Shown here: positions 55,644 through 64,000 of the stretch, one piece after another
How positions within the stretch are numbered: the first letter of the stretch is position 1
Layout of the letters: each line of letters opens with the position of its first letter
NCBI GenBank assembly: GCA_947448735.1
Contig: CANFOS010000003.1
Span: forward strand, 186,001 to 250,000
Source: Comamonadaceae bacterium
Lineage (GTDB): Bacteria; Pseudomonadota; Gammaproteobacteria; Burkholderiales; Burkholderiaceae_C
Reading direction: 5' to 3'
DNA: 64,000 nt
The notes under the pieces: model-generated
Databases searched by the model: none
What the model was told of the DNA's origin: nothing
What the model saw: only the letters and a program-made list of their open reading frames with translations
Program-made: the position numbers and the translations under genes

Positions 55644-56633
55644 TTACCAACGAGGCGTGCCTTCGCCTTTGAGCTCGCGACGAAGCGCGGCGTAGTCAGG
55701 CACCACGGTGCGCACGGTGTCCCAAAAGCGCGGGCTGTGGTCCATCACACGCAGATGGCTCAACTCATGCACCACCACATAGTCAATGACGGACTGCTTG
55801 AAGTGAATCAGCCGCCAGTTCAAGCGAATTGAGCCATCGGCGCTGGCGCTGCCCCAGCGGGTGTCTGCGCTGCTCAGGCTGAGCCTGGTCCACCGCACGT
55901 TCAAGGTTGGCGCAAAGTGGTTCAGTCGCTCGGTAAACAGCCGTTTGGCCTGACGCATCAGCCAGGCCTGTACCGCGTCCTTGATCTGCTCGGGCGTGGC
56001 GGCGTGCGGCAGGCCGACATGCAGCGTGAGCTGCGTCACGCCGGGTAGCGTTTCGGCACTGCTTTTCAGTTCGGCCCCTACGCCGCCAAAGGCATGGCGC
56101 GGGTCCAGCACCACCATCACTTGCTCGCCTAAAAACGGCAGCGCTGCGCCGTCTTTCCATTCAATGCGAGCCGACTCGAGCCGATCATGGCGGGCCCGGG
56201 TTTCTTGCAGCTTTTTGATGATCCAGCCTTGCTTTTCCAATACCGCCTTGTCAATCTCATACAGCGGCACCCACTTGGGCGCACTGACCGTCAGGCCGTC
56301 AGCGCCAACCGAAAAGCCAATCGTGCGGCGCTTGCCGCGTTTGAATTCGTAGGCCACGGCAATGCCGTCCAGCAGCGTTTCGCGGCTGGCACGCGGGTGG
56401 ACGAAGGTGGCCGGGGCCAGCGCCTGCTGCAAGGTTTGGGCTGGCAGCGCGATGTCATTTGCTATGTTTTCAGGAGCTGCCAGCAAAGGTTTTTCGTGGC
56501 CTGTAGGCTGATTTGAATCCAGAAGCCCGGCTTTTTCAGTGCTTTGGGGCGGCTTTTCAGGGGTAAGGACAGAGGCGGGGGCAGGGGCAGGCTCAAACAA
56601 ATCAAGCGTGAACTGCAACAGCCTTTGCATCAT
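55644..56633 (-). CDS. YgjP-like (SprT-fold) metallopeptidase, M48 family annotation
   Basis: 329 residues. The zinc motif is HELSHLRVMDHSPRFW (HExxH plus a downstream His) near residues 285-300; the LNWRLIHFKQSVIDYVVVHEL lead and RWGSASADGSIRLNW strand are typical of the YgjP/DUF45 family. Its activity is not well defined. The N-terminal ~90 residues are Pro/Ala-rich and low complexity, with a family-A repeat coding for residues about 39-60. It is the last gene of the corC-to-plsC chain. Confidence 0.88.
   Translation of the reverse strand: MMQRLLQFTLDLFEPAPAPASVLTPEKPPQSTEKAGLLDSNQPTGHEKPLLAAPENIANDIALPAQTLQQALAPATFVHPRASRETLLDGIAVAYEFKRGKRRTIGFSVGADGLTVSAPKWVPLYEIDKAVLEKQGWIIKKLQETRARHDRLESARIEWKDGAALPFLGEQVMVVLDPRHAFGGVGAELKSSAETLPGVTQLTLHVGLPHAATPEQIKDAVQAWLMRQAKRLFTERLNHFAPTLNVRWTRLSLSSADTRWGSASADGSIRLNWRLIHFKQSVIDYVVVHELSHLRVMDHSPRFWDTVRTVVPDYAALRRELKGEGTPRW
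56456..56518 (-). repeat. Family-A repeat in frame within YgjP-like gene
   Basis: tgctatgttttcaggagctgccagcaaag...cgtggcctgtaggctgatttg is a clear family copy, read in frame in the disordered N-terminal region. Confidence 0.75.
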
Positions 56634-56650
56634 GGCGATTTGTCAGCCTG

Positions 56651-57388
56651 TCACGAGGGATAAGCTTCAGGGTCCAGCCTGCGCATCTCTAGCTCAATCC
56701 ATGCCTCGACCTCGCGCATCAGCTCATCAGGCTGGCGGCCTGCGCTGGGGATGGGCTTGCCGATGGAAATGTCCACGATGCCCGGCTTTTTGATGAAAGC
56801 CTTGCGCGGCCAGCATTTGGCCGACGTCACAGCCACCGGAATGACAGGTGCGCCCGTGTCGATGGCCAGGCGCGTGCCGCCTGATTTGTAAACACCTTTT
56901 TGGCCGCGCGGTGTGCGTGTGCCTTCAGGAAACATGATGACCCACACGCCCTGCGCCATCAGCCGCTTGCCCTGCGCCACCACCTTGTTGAAAGCCTGGG
57001 CGCGCTGGCTGCGGTCGATGTGGATCATGTCCATGCGCGACATGGCCCAGCCAAAAAACGGCACGTACAACAGTTCTTTTTTGAACACAAAGGCCAGCGG
57101 GTGCGGCATCAGCGTGACCATTGAAAAGGTTTCCCACGTGCTTTGGTGTTTGACCAGCAGCACGCAGCTGCCCAGCTCGGTGCTGGGCAAATTCTCCATG
57201 CCCGTCACGCGGTTTTGGATGCCCAGAATGACCGTGCCGCCGGTCACCGCCAGGCGCAGCCAGCCAGCGCACAACCAGTACACCTGGGTGCTGGAGCCAA
57301 ACAGCGAAAAAATCAACACCGCGATGGCCCAGGGCACCACGGTGACGGCCATCCACAACATGTGGATGATGGAGCGAATCAGGTTCAT
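56651..57388 (-). CDS. PlsC-family 1-acyl-sn-glycerol-3-phosphate acyltransferase
   Basis: 245-residue membrane enzyme transferring an acyl chain to lysophosphatidic acid. One or two N-terminal spans (about 5-30) precede the acyltransferase core. Motif I reads VKHQSTWETF, that is H-x4-E where H-x4-D is usual. Motif III FPEGTRT is intact, as is the GAPVIPVAVTS strand. ATG 57388 was chosen; it begins 1 base after the gmhB stop codon. The place between gmhB and the YgjP-like gene is conserved in Burkholderiales. Confidence 0.92.
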   Translation of the reverse strand: MNLIRSIIHMLWMAVTVVPWAIAVLIFSLFGSSTQVYWLCAGWLRLAVTGGTVILGIQNRVTGMENLPSTELGSCVLLVKHQSTWETFSMVTLMPHPLAFVFKKELLYVPFFGWAMSRMDMIHIDRSQRAQAFNKVVAQGKRLMAQGVWVIMFPEGTRTPRGQKGVYKSGGTRLAIDTGAPVIPVAVTSAKCWPRKAFIKKPGIVDISIGKPIPSAGRQPDELMREVEAWIELEMRRLDPEAYPS

Positions 57389-57389
57389 A

Positions 57390-57956
57390 TCAGCTCTCCA
57401 GCGCCAGTGTTTCGCGCTGAAGAATGTGGTCAACAAAGGCCGACAGGTCGGTATGAAACAGTGTGCCGACAGGCAAGCCGTCAGGCTGGCCACCGCTGCG
57501 GTACTGCGCAGCCTTGCCAGTCAACACCAAGTGCGGCTCGCAGCCTGCACTGCTTCCGGCCTGCAAGTCACGCACCGAGTCACCGGCGGTTGGCACGCCT
57601 TTGAGCGGCACGCCAAAACGGCTGCCAATTTGCTCAAACAAACCCGGCAGGGGCTTGCGGCAATCGCAATGCTCTTCTGGGCTGTGCGGGCAATAAAACA
57701 CCGCGTCCACTCTGCCACCCACAGCGGCCAGCATTTTGTGCATTTTGGTGTGCACGGCGTTGAGCGACCCCACATCAAACAAACCGCGCCCCAGGCCGGA
57801 CTGGTTGGACGCGATCACCACGTGCCAGCCGGCATGGTTGAGCCGCGCAATCGCCTCCAGCGCGCCCGGCAGCGGCTGCCATTCTTCAGGTGATTTCACA
57901 TAGTCATCACTGTCAGAGTTGATGGTGCCGTCGCGGTCGAGGATGACAAGTTTCAT
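57390..57956 (-). CDS. gmhB: D-glycero-beta-D-manno-heptose 1,7-bisphosphate 7-phosphatase
   Basis: 188-residue HAD phosphatase of LPS-core heptose synthesis. Motif I is LDRDGTIN, motif II VIASNQSG, the zinc-binding cysteine cluster is CPHSPEEHCDCRKPLPG, and the final motif is AGDSVRDLQAG. It lies between glyS and the plsC-like gene on the minus strand. Confidence 0.95.
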   Translation of the reverse strand: MKLVILDRDGTINSDSDDYVKSPEEWQPLPGALEAIARLNHAGWHVVIASNQSGLGRGLFDVGSLNAVHTKMHKMLAAVGGRVDAVFYCPHSPEEHCDCRKPLPGLFEQIGSRFGVPLKGVPTAGDSVRDLQAGSSAGCEPHLVLTGKAAQYRSGGQPDGLPVGTLFHTDLSAFVDHILQRETLALES

Positions 57957-57968
57957 GGGGTGCTTTGA

Positions 57969-60080
57969 TCAGGCCGCGAGTTTGGAAAGGTCAGCCACAC
58001 GGTTCATGGCGGCGTGCAGCGTGGCCAGCAGGCCCAGTCGGTTCAGCCGCAAGTCCGTCTGCTCGGCATTGACCATGACGCCGTTGAAAAAATCATCCAC
58101 CGGCGCGCGCAGCGCTGCCAGGGTCTGAAGTGATGCGGTGTAGTCGCCTGCTTCAAACTGGGCGTTGGCTTTGGGGACGACGTCGCTCATGGCTTTGTGC
58201 AGGGCAATTTCAGCGGGCTCGGCGAGCAGTGCTTGACTGACGCGGGCATCTACCGCATCGCCTTTTTTGAGGATGTTGGCTATGCGTTTGTTGGCTGCGG
58301 CGAGCGCTGGGGCTTCTGGCAGGGCTGCGAAGGTGCGGACTGCGGCCAGGCGTTTGGGAATTTCAGCCCAATATCGCAAACCTCCAGCATAAAGAACTGC
58401 CGAAATATTCGGCCCTTCATCCTTGTACATAACCTGCACACGCTCAAGCAAGAAGCCACCCATCTCCTCTCTCACGAAATTTTCGGACTTATCAAGTGGC
58501 ACGGCAAATGTAGCGTAAGCCTTATTAATCAATGGGTGAATCTGAAGCAACAAATCTTTCTCGACCAGCATACGAATCACTCCCAACGCATGCCTGCGCA
58601 ATGCAAACGGATCCTTGTCCCCGGTCGGCAAATTCCCAATGCCAAACATGCCCACCAGCGTTTCCAGCTTGTCCGCCAGCGCCACCACCAATCCCACATC
58701 GTTGCGCGGCAAGTCGTCACCCGCAAAGCGCGGCTTGTAGTGGTCTTCAATCGCGTCGGCAACATCAGCACCCAAGCCATCGTTCAAGGCGTAGTAACGA
58801 CCCATGATGCCTTGCAGCTCAGGGAACTCACCCACCATGTCAGTCACCAAGTCGGTCTTGGCCAGTTGCGCGGCCTGGTCGGCTTTTTTGGCCAGCACAT
58901 CACCGCCCAGTTGCTGGCCAATTGCCCTGGCAATCGCCCGCACTCGCTCAACCCGCTCGCCCTGCGAGCCCAGCTTGTTGTGATAAACCACCTTACCCAG
59001 GCCTTCAACCCGCGACTGCAATGTCTTCTTGCGGTCCTGGTCAAAAAAGAACTTGGCGTCAGCCAGGCGCGGGCGCACCACCCGCTCGTTGCCGCCGATC
59101 ACAAAACGCGGGTCTTTGGGACTGATGTTGCTAACAACCAAAAACTTGTTGGTCAGCTTGCCGCTTGAATCGAGGAGCGGAAAGTATTTTTGATTCGCCT
59201 TCATCGTCAGAATCAAACACTCTTGCGGCACGTCCAGAAATTCTTTTTCAAACTCACACACCAGCACATTGGGCCGCTCGACCAGCGCGGTGACTTCATC
59301 GAGCAAGGCGTCGTCGTCAATCGCGGTGACGCCGCCGCCGACTGTGCTGGCTGCAGCGGCCAACTGCCGCACAATCTCGGCGCGGCGATCTGCAAAGCTG
59401 GCCATCACGGCGCCGTCTTTGGACAATGTTGCGGCGTAGCTGTCTGCGTGCTGCAACACCACAGGGTCAGCCAGCGCTTCAAAGCGATGGCCATGGGTGG
59501 TGTTGCCAGCCTTCAAGCCCAGCGCCTCAATCGCCACCACGTCAGCGCCATGCAAAGCCACCAGCCCATGCGCTGGCCGCACAAACTTCACGTCGCTCCA
59601 GCCGTCGGCCAACTGGTAGGTCATGACTTTTGGAATCGGCAGTTTGGCAATCGCATCCAGCAGGGCCTTTTGCAGGCCTTCGGCCAGCGTGGCACCTAAG
59701 ACCCGCCTGTCATAAAACAGCGCCTCGGCCTTGCCATCAGGCGCGCGCGTCAAACCCGCCACGCTGGAAGCATCAGCGCCAAGCGCCGCCAGTTTTTTAA
59801 GCAGTGCAGGCGTGGCGCTGCCCGTCGCGTCCAGCCCCACAGACACCGGCATCAGCTTTTGCGACACGGCTTTGTCTGCGGCTTGTGGCAAAACATAGCT
59901 CACATGCGCAGCCAATCGGCGTGGCGATGCAAACGATGTCAACGCCGATTCAGAAGTTGTCAGCCCCTGCGCTTTGAGCTGTTCAAACAACACACCGGCA
60001 AACGCATCGCCGAGCTTTTTCAAGGCCTTGGGCGGCAGCTCTTCCACAAATAATTCAACCAACAGATTCTTCGTTGTCAT
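57969..60080 (-). CDS. glyS: Glycine--tRNA ligase beta subunit
   Basis: 703-residue subunit of the alpha2-beta2 glycyl-tRNA synthetase, binding and positioning tRNA-Gly. ATG 60080 gives MTTKNLLVELFVEELPPKAL; the frame to 60116 is longer than the family. The LVCEFEKEFLDVPQECLILTMK, GRYYALNDG and GIGNLPTGDKDPFALRRHALG segments are typical. It starts 2 bases after the glyQ stop, and gmhB follows. Confidence 0.97.
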   Translation of the reverse strand: MTTKNLLVELFVEELPPKALKKLGDAFAGVLFEQLKAQGLTTSESALTSFASPRRLAAHVSYVLPQAADKAVSQKLMPVSVGLDATGSATPALLKKLAALGADASSVAGLTRAPDGKAEALFYDRRVLGATLAEGLQKALLDAIAKLPIPKVMTYQLADGWSDVKFVRPAHGLVALHGADVVAIEALGLKAGNTTHGHRFEALADPVVLQHADSYAATLSKDGAVMASFADRRAEIVRQLAAAASTVGGGVTAIDDDALLDEVTALVERPNVLVCEFEKEFLDVPQECLILTMKANQKYFPLLDSSGKLTNKFLVVSNISPKDPRFVIGGNERVVRPRLADAKFFFDQDRKKTLQSRVEGLGKVVYHNKLGSQGERVERVRAIARAIGQQLGGDVLAKKADQAAQLAKTDLVTDMVGEFPELQGIMGRYYALNDGLGADVADAIEDHYKPRFAGDDLPRNDVGLVVALADKLETLVGMFGIGNLPTGDKDPFALRRHALGVIRMLVEKDLLLQIHPLINKAYATFAVPLDKSENFVREEMGGFLLERVQVMYKDEGPNISAVLYAGGLRYWAEIPKRLAAVRTFAALPEAPALAAANKRIANILKKGDAVDARVSQALLAEPAEIALHKAMSDVVPKANAQFEAGDYTASLQTLAALRAPVDDFFNGVMVNAEQTDLRLNRLGLLATLHAAMNRVADLSKLAA

Positions 60081-60082
60081 TC

Positions 60083-60988
60083 TTATGCCGCCTTCTTCAC
60101 CATCTGCGCCACCCACTCAGGCGGCGCCATCGGAAAGCCCAGGCGTTCTCTGGATTCGTAATAGCTTTGCGCCACAGCGCGGGCCAGATTGCGGATGCGG
60201 CCAATGTAGGCGGCACGTTCTGTGACGCTGATCGCGCCGCGTGCATCCAGCAAATTAAAGCTGTGGGCGGCTTTGAGTACCTGCTCGTAAGCTGGCAAAG
60301 CAAGCTGCGCTTCAATCAAATGCTTGGCCTGCTTTTCATGCGCGGTGAATGCGGTGAATAAAAAGTCTGCGTCGCTGTGCTCGAAGTTGTAGGTTGATTG
60401 CTCGACCTCGTTCTGTTTGTACACATCGCCATAACTGAGTCCATCCGTCCACTTCAGGTTGTAAACGTTGTCCACCCCTTGCAGGTACATCGCCAGGCGC
60501 TCCAGGCCGTAGGTGATCTCGCCTGTGATGGGCTTGCAGTCAATGCCGCCGACTTGCTGAAAGTAGGTGAACTGGGTCACTTCCATGCCATTGAGCCACA
60601 CCTCCCAACCCAGACCCCAGGCGCCCAGGGTTGGGTTTTCCCAGTCGTCTTCTACAAAGCGAATGTCGTTTTGCTTCAGGTCAAAACCCAGCGCCTCCAG
60701 GCTACCCAGATACAGCTCCAGAATATTGGCAGGTGCGGGCTTGAGCACGACCTGGTACTGGTAGTAATGCTGCAGGCGGTTGGGGTTTTCGCCGTAACGG
60801 CCGTCTTTGGGGCGGCGGCTGGGCTGCACGTAGGCGGCCTTCCACGGTTCAGGGCCAAGGGCGCGCAAAAAAGTGGCGGTGTGGGAGGTGCCTGCGCCGA
60901 CTTCCATGTCGTACGGCTGGAGCAGTGCGCAGCCTTGCTTGGCCCAATAGCTTTGCAGGGTGAGGATGATGTCTTGAAAACTTAGCAT
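60083..60988 (-). CDS. glyQ: Glycine--tRNA ligase alpha subunit
   Basis: 301-residue catalytic subunit of bacterial glycyl-tRNA synthetase. The [20 protein letters not shown] start, class II motif 2 region ([24 protein letters not shown]) and the [11 protein letters not shown] motif 3-like segment are clear. Length is normal. It precedes glyS directly, and lnt lies upstream. Confidence 0.98.
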   Translation of the reverse strand: MLSFQDIILTLQSYWAKQGCALLQPYDMEVGAGTSHTATFLRALGPEPWKAAYVQPSRRPKDGRYGENPNRLQHYYQYQVVLKPAPANILELYLGSLEALGFDLKQNDIRFVEDDWENPTLGAWGLGWEVWLNGMEVTQFTYFQQVGGIDCKPITGEITYGLERLAMYLQGVDNVYNLKWTDGLSYGDVYKQNEVEQSTYNFEHSDADFLFTAFTAHEKQAKHLIEAQLALPAYEQVLKAAHSFNLLDARGAISVTERAAYIGRIRNLARAVAQSYYESRERLGFPMAPPEWVAQMVKKAA

Positions 60989-61020
60989 GGGTCTATTTTA
61001 TCGGGTTTTTAAAACCTGAA

Positions 61021-61101
61021 AAAGGCCGTTTTACCTATCAAATCGGGCTTTAGCCCAATGAAATCGTATGCGAGCAGCTATTAAAATAATAGCAGCAATC
61101 A
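61021..61101 (+). repeat. Family-A repeat coding for the lnt C-terminus
   Basis: atcgggctttagcccaatgaaatcg...gagcagctattaaaataatagcagcaatcaa. It contains the lnt stop codon and its last ~23 codons, and has a gggctttagccc hairpin. Confidence 0.75.
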
Positions 61102-62620
61102 ACGCCCACCAAGGCCACAAGCCAAAGCGGGCGGCCCACCAGGCATAGGGCGTGATGCCGTCACGGCCCTGCACATTGCCCACCAGCACGCCGCGGGTGT
61201 GGCGTGGCAGTTGGTAAGTCACCCGGCCGGTGTGGTCAATGATGGCGGTGGCGCCGGTGTTGGTGGCGCGCACCATGGGGCGCTCAAACTCGATGGCGCG
61301 CATGCGGGAGATGTTCAGGTGCTGGTCAATGGCAATGGTGTTGCCAAACCAGCCGATGTTGCTGATGTTGACCATCAGGGTGGGCGCGGCGCTGGGGTCA
61401 ACAAACCGGGCAGCCAGTTCTTCGCCAAACAAATCCTCATAACAAATGTTCGGCGCAATACGCTGGCCTTGCCAGTCCAGCGATGGCTGGCTGACAGCGC
61501 CGCTGTTGAAGTCTGCCAGCGGAATGTTGACGATGCTTAAAAACCACTTGAACAGCGGATGGACGAATTCACCGAAGGGCACCAAGTGGTGCTTGTCATA
61601 TTGGTAAACGACGTTGGACGACGAAGGCTTCAAAGCGATCACCGAGTTGGTATAGCCCTGCTGACTGTTGCCGAGCGGAATACCCACCAATGCCGCGGTG
61701 GGTGCTGCGCCCGACGCAGGTTTGATGAAGCGGTTGACCAAGGCGTCCAGATAGCCTGCGGGCAACTGGTTGGGCAGCAGCGGTATGGCGGTTTCAGGCG
61801 TGACGACCAGCGATGTGGTGGCAGCCAGCAGTTGTGAGTGGTACCACTTGAGGGCATCCGGTATGCCGCCGCTGGGCCGAAACTTTTCGTCTTGGGCGAT
61901 ATTGCCTTGCAACAAAGTGACGCTGAAGGGCGATGCCACCGCGTTTGACAATACCGATACACCCGCACCAGGCTTGAGCGCAAAACCAAGCGCGCCCGCT
62001 GACAACACAGCTGCTGCCATCACCGCTGCACCCAGCCGGCTCGGCTTGGCGATCTGCCCCGCCACACCTGCGGCCAGCAGCGCAGCCGCAAACGTCAAAC
62101 CATGCACACCGACCATCTTGGCGAGATCAGCAAACGGTCCATCGAGTTGCGCGTAGCCGCCCTGCCCCCACGGGAACCCGGTGAACAGCGCGACGCGGGC
62201 CAGCTCCGCCAGCAGCCACAGTGCCGCAAACAAGGCAGCACGACCGGCTCGGTTGGCAGGGGCGAGCGCGACAAACAGCGCACAAGCCGCTGCGTAATAA
62301 AGCGCCAAAAATGCCGCCAGTCCAACAATGGCAATGACAGCCAAAGGTGCTGCCAGGCCGCCATAAGTGTGCAGCGATACAAACAGCCACCACCAGGTGG
62401 CCACCTGCATGACGGTGGCAAACACCCAGCCTGACCAGGCGCCCTGGCGTTTGGTGTTGGCCTGGTCAAGCTGCCAAACCAGCAAGCACATGGCCAGCAG
62501 TTGCAGCCACCAGACCGGCTGGCCATGCCCCAAGCCAAAGCTGAAAGGCCACGCGATGCTCAGGGCATGTGCGCAACCAGCTACTGAAACAATAGCAAAC
62601 TGGCGATTAAAAACCCGCAT
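61031..62620 (-). CDS. lnt: Apolipoprotein N-acyltransferase
   Basis: 529-residue inner-membrane enzyme that adds the third acyl chain to lipoproteins. About eight spans and a periplasmic nitrilase-like domain are visible. The catalytic Glu is in VTPETAIPLL, Lys in QYDKHHLVPFGEF and Cys is C393 in PNICYEDLFGEEL. ATG 62620 overlaps the corC stop by 1 base (TGATG). The last ~23 residues (from about 507, IAAIILIAARIRFHWAKARFDR) are coded by a family-A repeat and include the final membrane helix end; a further repeat-like fragment lies near residues 7-14. Confidence 0.95.
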   Translation of the reverse strand: MRVFNRQFAIVSVAGCAHALSIAWPFSFGLGHGQPVWWLQLLAMCLLVWQLDQANTKRQGAWSGWVFATVMQVATWWWLFVSLHTYGGLAAPLAVIAIVGLAAFLALYYAAACALFVALAPANRAGRAALFAALWLLAELARVALFTGFPWGQGGYAQLDGPFADLAKMVGVHGLTFAAALLAAGVAGQIAKPSRLGAAVMAAAVLSAGALGFALKPGAGVSVLSNAVASPFSVTLLQGNIAQDEKFRPSGGIPDALKWYHSQLLAATTSLVVTPETAIPLLPNQLPAGYLDALVNRFIKPASGAAPTAALVGIPLGNSQQGYTNSVIALKPSSSNVVYQYDKHHLVPFGEFVHPLFKWFLSIVNIPLADFNSGAVSQPSLDWQGQRIAPNICYEDLFGEELAARFVDPSAAPTLMVNISNIGWFGNTIAIDQHLNISRMRAIEFERPMVRATNTGATAIIDHTGRVTYQLPRHTRGVLVGNVQGRDGITPYAWWAARFGLWPWWALIAAIILIAARIRFHWAKARFDR

Positions 62621-63513
62621 CAAGTCAAGTCAAGGCTGGTTTGCACGCCCACGGGCGCGACCTTGAACCACTTGACCGCGCCGCCCTTGGTGTGCAGCAC
62701 GGTAAATTGCAGGCCACTGAGCGCAAAGCCCTCGCCGCGCTTGGGCACGTGGCCCATGCGGTGAGCAACCAAGCCGCCGATGGTGTCAAAGTCAGCGTCC
62801 ACCAGCGCCACGCCAAAGGCTTCGCTGACACGTTCGATCGAGGTGTCGCCGCTGACCCGAAAGCTGCGGTCGGGCAGACCAAAAATATCGCCGTCGTCCT
62901 CGGCAATGTCAAACTCGTCTTCAATTTCACCCACAATTTGCTCCAGCACGTCTTCAATCGTGATGAGGCCGGCGGTGCGGCCAAACTCATCGATCACGAT
63001 GGCCAGATGATTTCTGGTGCCCCTGAACTCGCGCAGCAAATCGTTCAGGCCCTTGCTCTCGGGCACAAATACAGCCGGTCGCAGCAGGGCTCTGATGTTC
63101 AGCTCGGGCGCGCGCTGGAGTTTGAGCAAATCCTTGGCCAGCAAAATGCCAATGATGTTTTCTTTTTCGCCCTCGTAGACCGGAAAGCGCGAGTGCGCGG
63201 TGTCGATGATCAGGTGCAGCAGCTCATCAAATGGCGCGTCGATGTTCACCAGGTCCATGCGCGGTGCGGCCACCATCACGTCGCCTGCCGTCATGTCGGC
63301 CATGCGGATCACGCCTTCGAGCATTTCGCGGCTTTGCGCACCGATCACATCGTTGTCTTGCGCTTCGACCAGCGTTTCAATCAGCTCGTCTTTGGAGTCT
63401 GGCCCCGGGTGAAGTAGCTCGGCCAGCTTTTGCAAAAAGCCGCGTTTGTCTTCATGCTTTGCTTCGTGTTTGGCTTCGTTTTTAGAAGGCCTACTGGGAG
63501 GGTTGTCGGACAC
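62620..63513 (-). CDS. corC: CorC/HlyC family CBS-domain protein
   Basis: 297 residues from GTG 63513 (SDNPPSRPSKNEAKHEAKHEDKR); ATG 63573 is an alternative that adds 20 residues. Two CBS domains (about 60-190, MTAGDVMVAAPRMDLV and LLRPAVFVPESKGLNDLLREFR) and a C-terminal CorC/HlyC domain (IEDEFD, then GLVAHRMGHVPKRGEGF) are visible. No membrane span is seen, as in classical CorC. The family takes part in Mg/Co efflux. It heads the lnt-glyQ-glyS chain. Confidence 0.9.
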   Translation of the reverse strand: MSDNPPSRPSKNEAKHEAKHEDKRGFLQKLAELLHPGPDSKDELIETLVEAQDNDVIGAQSREMLEGVIRMADMTAGDVMVAAPRMDLVNIDAPFDELLHLIIDTAHSRFPVYEGEKENIIGILLAKDLLKLQRAPELNIRALLRPAVFVPESKGLNDLLREFRGTRNHLAIVIDEFGRTAGLITIEDVLEQIVGEIEDEFDIAEDDGDIFGLPDRSFRVSGDTSIERVSEAFGVALVDADFDTIGGLVAHRMGHVPKRGEGFALSGLQFTVLHTKGGAVKWFKVAPVGVQTSLDLT

Positions 63514-63585
63514 AGTGTGTTCGGTAGTTGCTAAGCGTGCAAGGATAGCGCAGTTCCGTTGCAGAGCCCCCATCAGCGTGATCCA

Positions 63586-63690
63586 TACCAGCAGGGGACG
63601 CGGAACCGGCTTTGCCGGGCCGCGGGCGCAGCGGGCTGGTCGGGGGGGCAGGAAGCTACACGCTAGTTGAGTGCCCGTGGGGGCTTATGT
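63586..63690 (-). repeat. Family-B repeat between GNAT and corC genes
   Basis: Reverse copy with gcccccacgg...gcgtgtagcttcctgccccccc...gcgcccgcggcccggc on the minus strand. It provides the GNAT stop codon and last residues. Confidence 0.7.
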
Positions 63691-64000
63691 TCCCGCACGC
63701 CGCGCCTCACATCCTGCACTGCTGACAAAAAGCGCCAGAACTGCTCGGCTTGCACTTTCAGTCGGTAGTCGGTCTGGGCGATCTGTTCGTCAAACATTTC
63801 CGTCATGCGCGAGTCAAGGTCGGCGGGTGGCAGCTTTAGGTAAGCTTCGCTCTCGCTGCCGTCGCGCTCTATCGTGGCCCCCGCCTTGCGGGCAATGTTC
63901 AGCATGACGGTGTTCTCGCTCAAGGCATGGATAAACATCATGTCGACTCCGTCGTTGCGCGCATGCATCACGGCCCGCTCAAACAGGCGAGAACCATAGC
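63663..64000 (-). CDS. GNAT family N-acetyltransferase (5' end outside window)
   Basis: Only the C-terminal ~112 residues are visible; the frame stays open to the right edge. The segment YGSRLFERAVMHARNDGVDMMFIHALSENTVMLNIARKAGATI has the acetyl-CoA-binding helix and the N-x-x-M-x-x-I-A-R-K-x-G pattern typical of GNAT enzymes. A C-terminal helical extension of ~50 residues follows. The last residues (KPPRALN) and the stop are within a family-B repeat. The acceptor substrate is unknown. Confidence 0.8.
   Translation of the reverse strand, partial: YGSRLFERAVMHARNDGVDMMFIHALSENTVMLNIARKAGATIERDGSESEAYLKLPPADLDSRMTEMFDEQIAQTDYRLKVQAEQFWRFLSAVQDVRRGVREHKPPRALN

Overview
The window looks like chromosomal DNA of a betaproteobacterium of the order Burkholderiales, most likely family Comamonadaceae (Rhodoferax/Polaromonas-like). 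This is inferred from protein character, gene order (corC-lnt-glyQ-glyS-gmhB-plsC; rplM-rpsI; a LiuR-type leucine regulon), a double-length UvrA, high GC, and two families of short dispersed repeats. No rRNA gene is present to fix the genus, and no tRNA, CRISPR array, insertion sequence or prophage was recognised.

Layout. 1-1742: end of a histidine phosphatase gene and a D-threonine-aldolase-like gene. 1760-5254 (minus): ruvA and ruvB, separated by a two-gene module of an ABC/AAA-type ATPase and a small TOPRIM-like (DUF4276-like) protein. This module is the best candidate for an undescribed system. 5334-9008: phoH, ybeY, a ModA-like binding protein, tyrS. 9068-15581: M23 endopeptidase, anmK, erpA, bactofilin, a DUF6776-like protein, rpsI/rplM, rlmJ. 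15658-19345: metF-tlyA-ahcY, with an S-adenosylhomocysteine riboswitch in front of ahcY. 19344-30122: HAD hydrolase, Bug-type binding protein, the 2019-residue uvrA, a hypothetical gene, a small membrane protein and an MHS/MFS transporter.

30123-52033 is dominated by leucine/isovalerate degradation: liuE, liuD, liuC, an acyl-CoA dehydrogenase, liuB, a thiolase, a second acyl-CoA dehydrogenase, aceK, carbonic anhydrase, liuA, a thioesterase, the MerR-family regulator liuR and a divergent metallo-beta-lactamase gene. Three near-identical palindromes (centres at 40107, 50408 and 50879) lie before liuB, before the thioesterase-liuA-can-aceK set, and between liuR and the metallo-beta-lactamase gene. 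They fit LiuR operators. The regulon would join the catabolic enzymes with bicarbonate supply (carbonic anhydrase for the biotin carboxylase) and glyoxylate-shunt control (AceK).

52014-55464 carries a PAS histidine kinase, a response regulator with an N-terminal excisionase-like helix-turn-helix, a 0.7-kb stretch without a convincing gene, and a receiver-only regulator. 55644-63513 is a minus-strand chain (corC, lnt, glyQ, glyS, gmhB, plsC-like, YgjP-like metallopeptidase). The window ends inside a GNAT acetyltransferase gene.

Two short repeat families run through the window. Family A (core like gctatttatt-caggagct and its complement) occurs between genes and also in frame inside phoH, anmK, a HAD gene, a YbaK-DUF1289 fusion, liuD, can, the YgjP-like gene and lnt. 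Family B (gcccccacg ... ctgccccc-gaggggg) occurs between genes and twice in frame within uvrA. Both have therefore contributed protein sequence. Starts were often moved inward from the longest reading frame by similarity to family starts; these choices are stated per gene.
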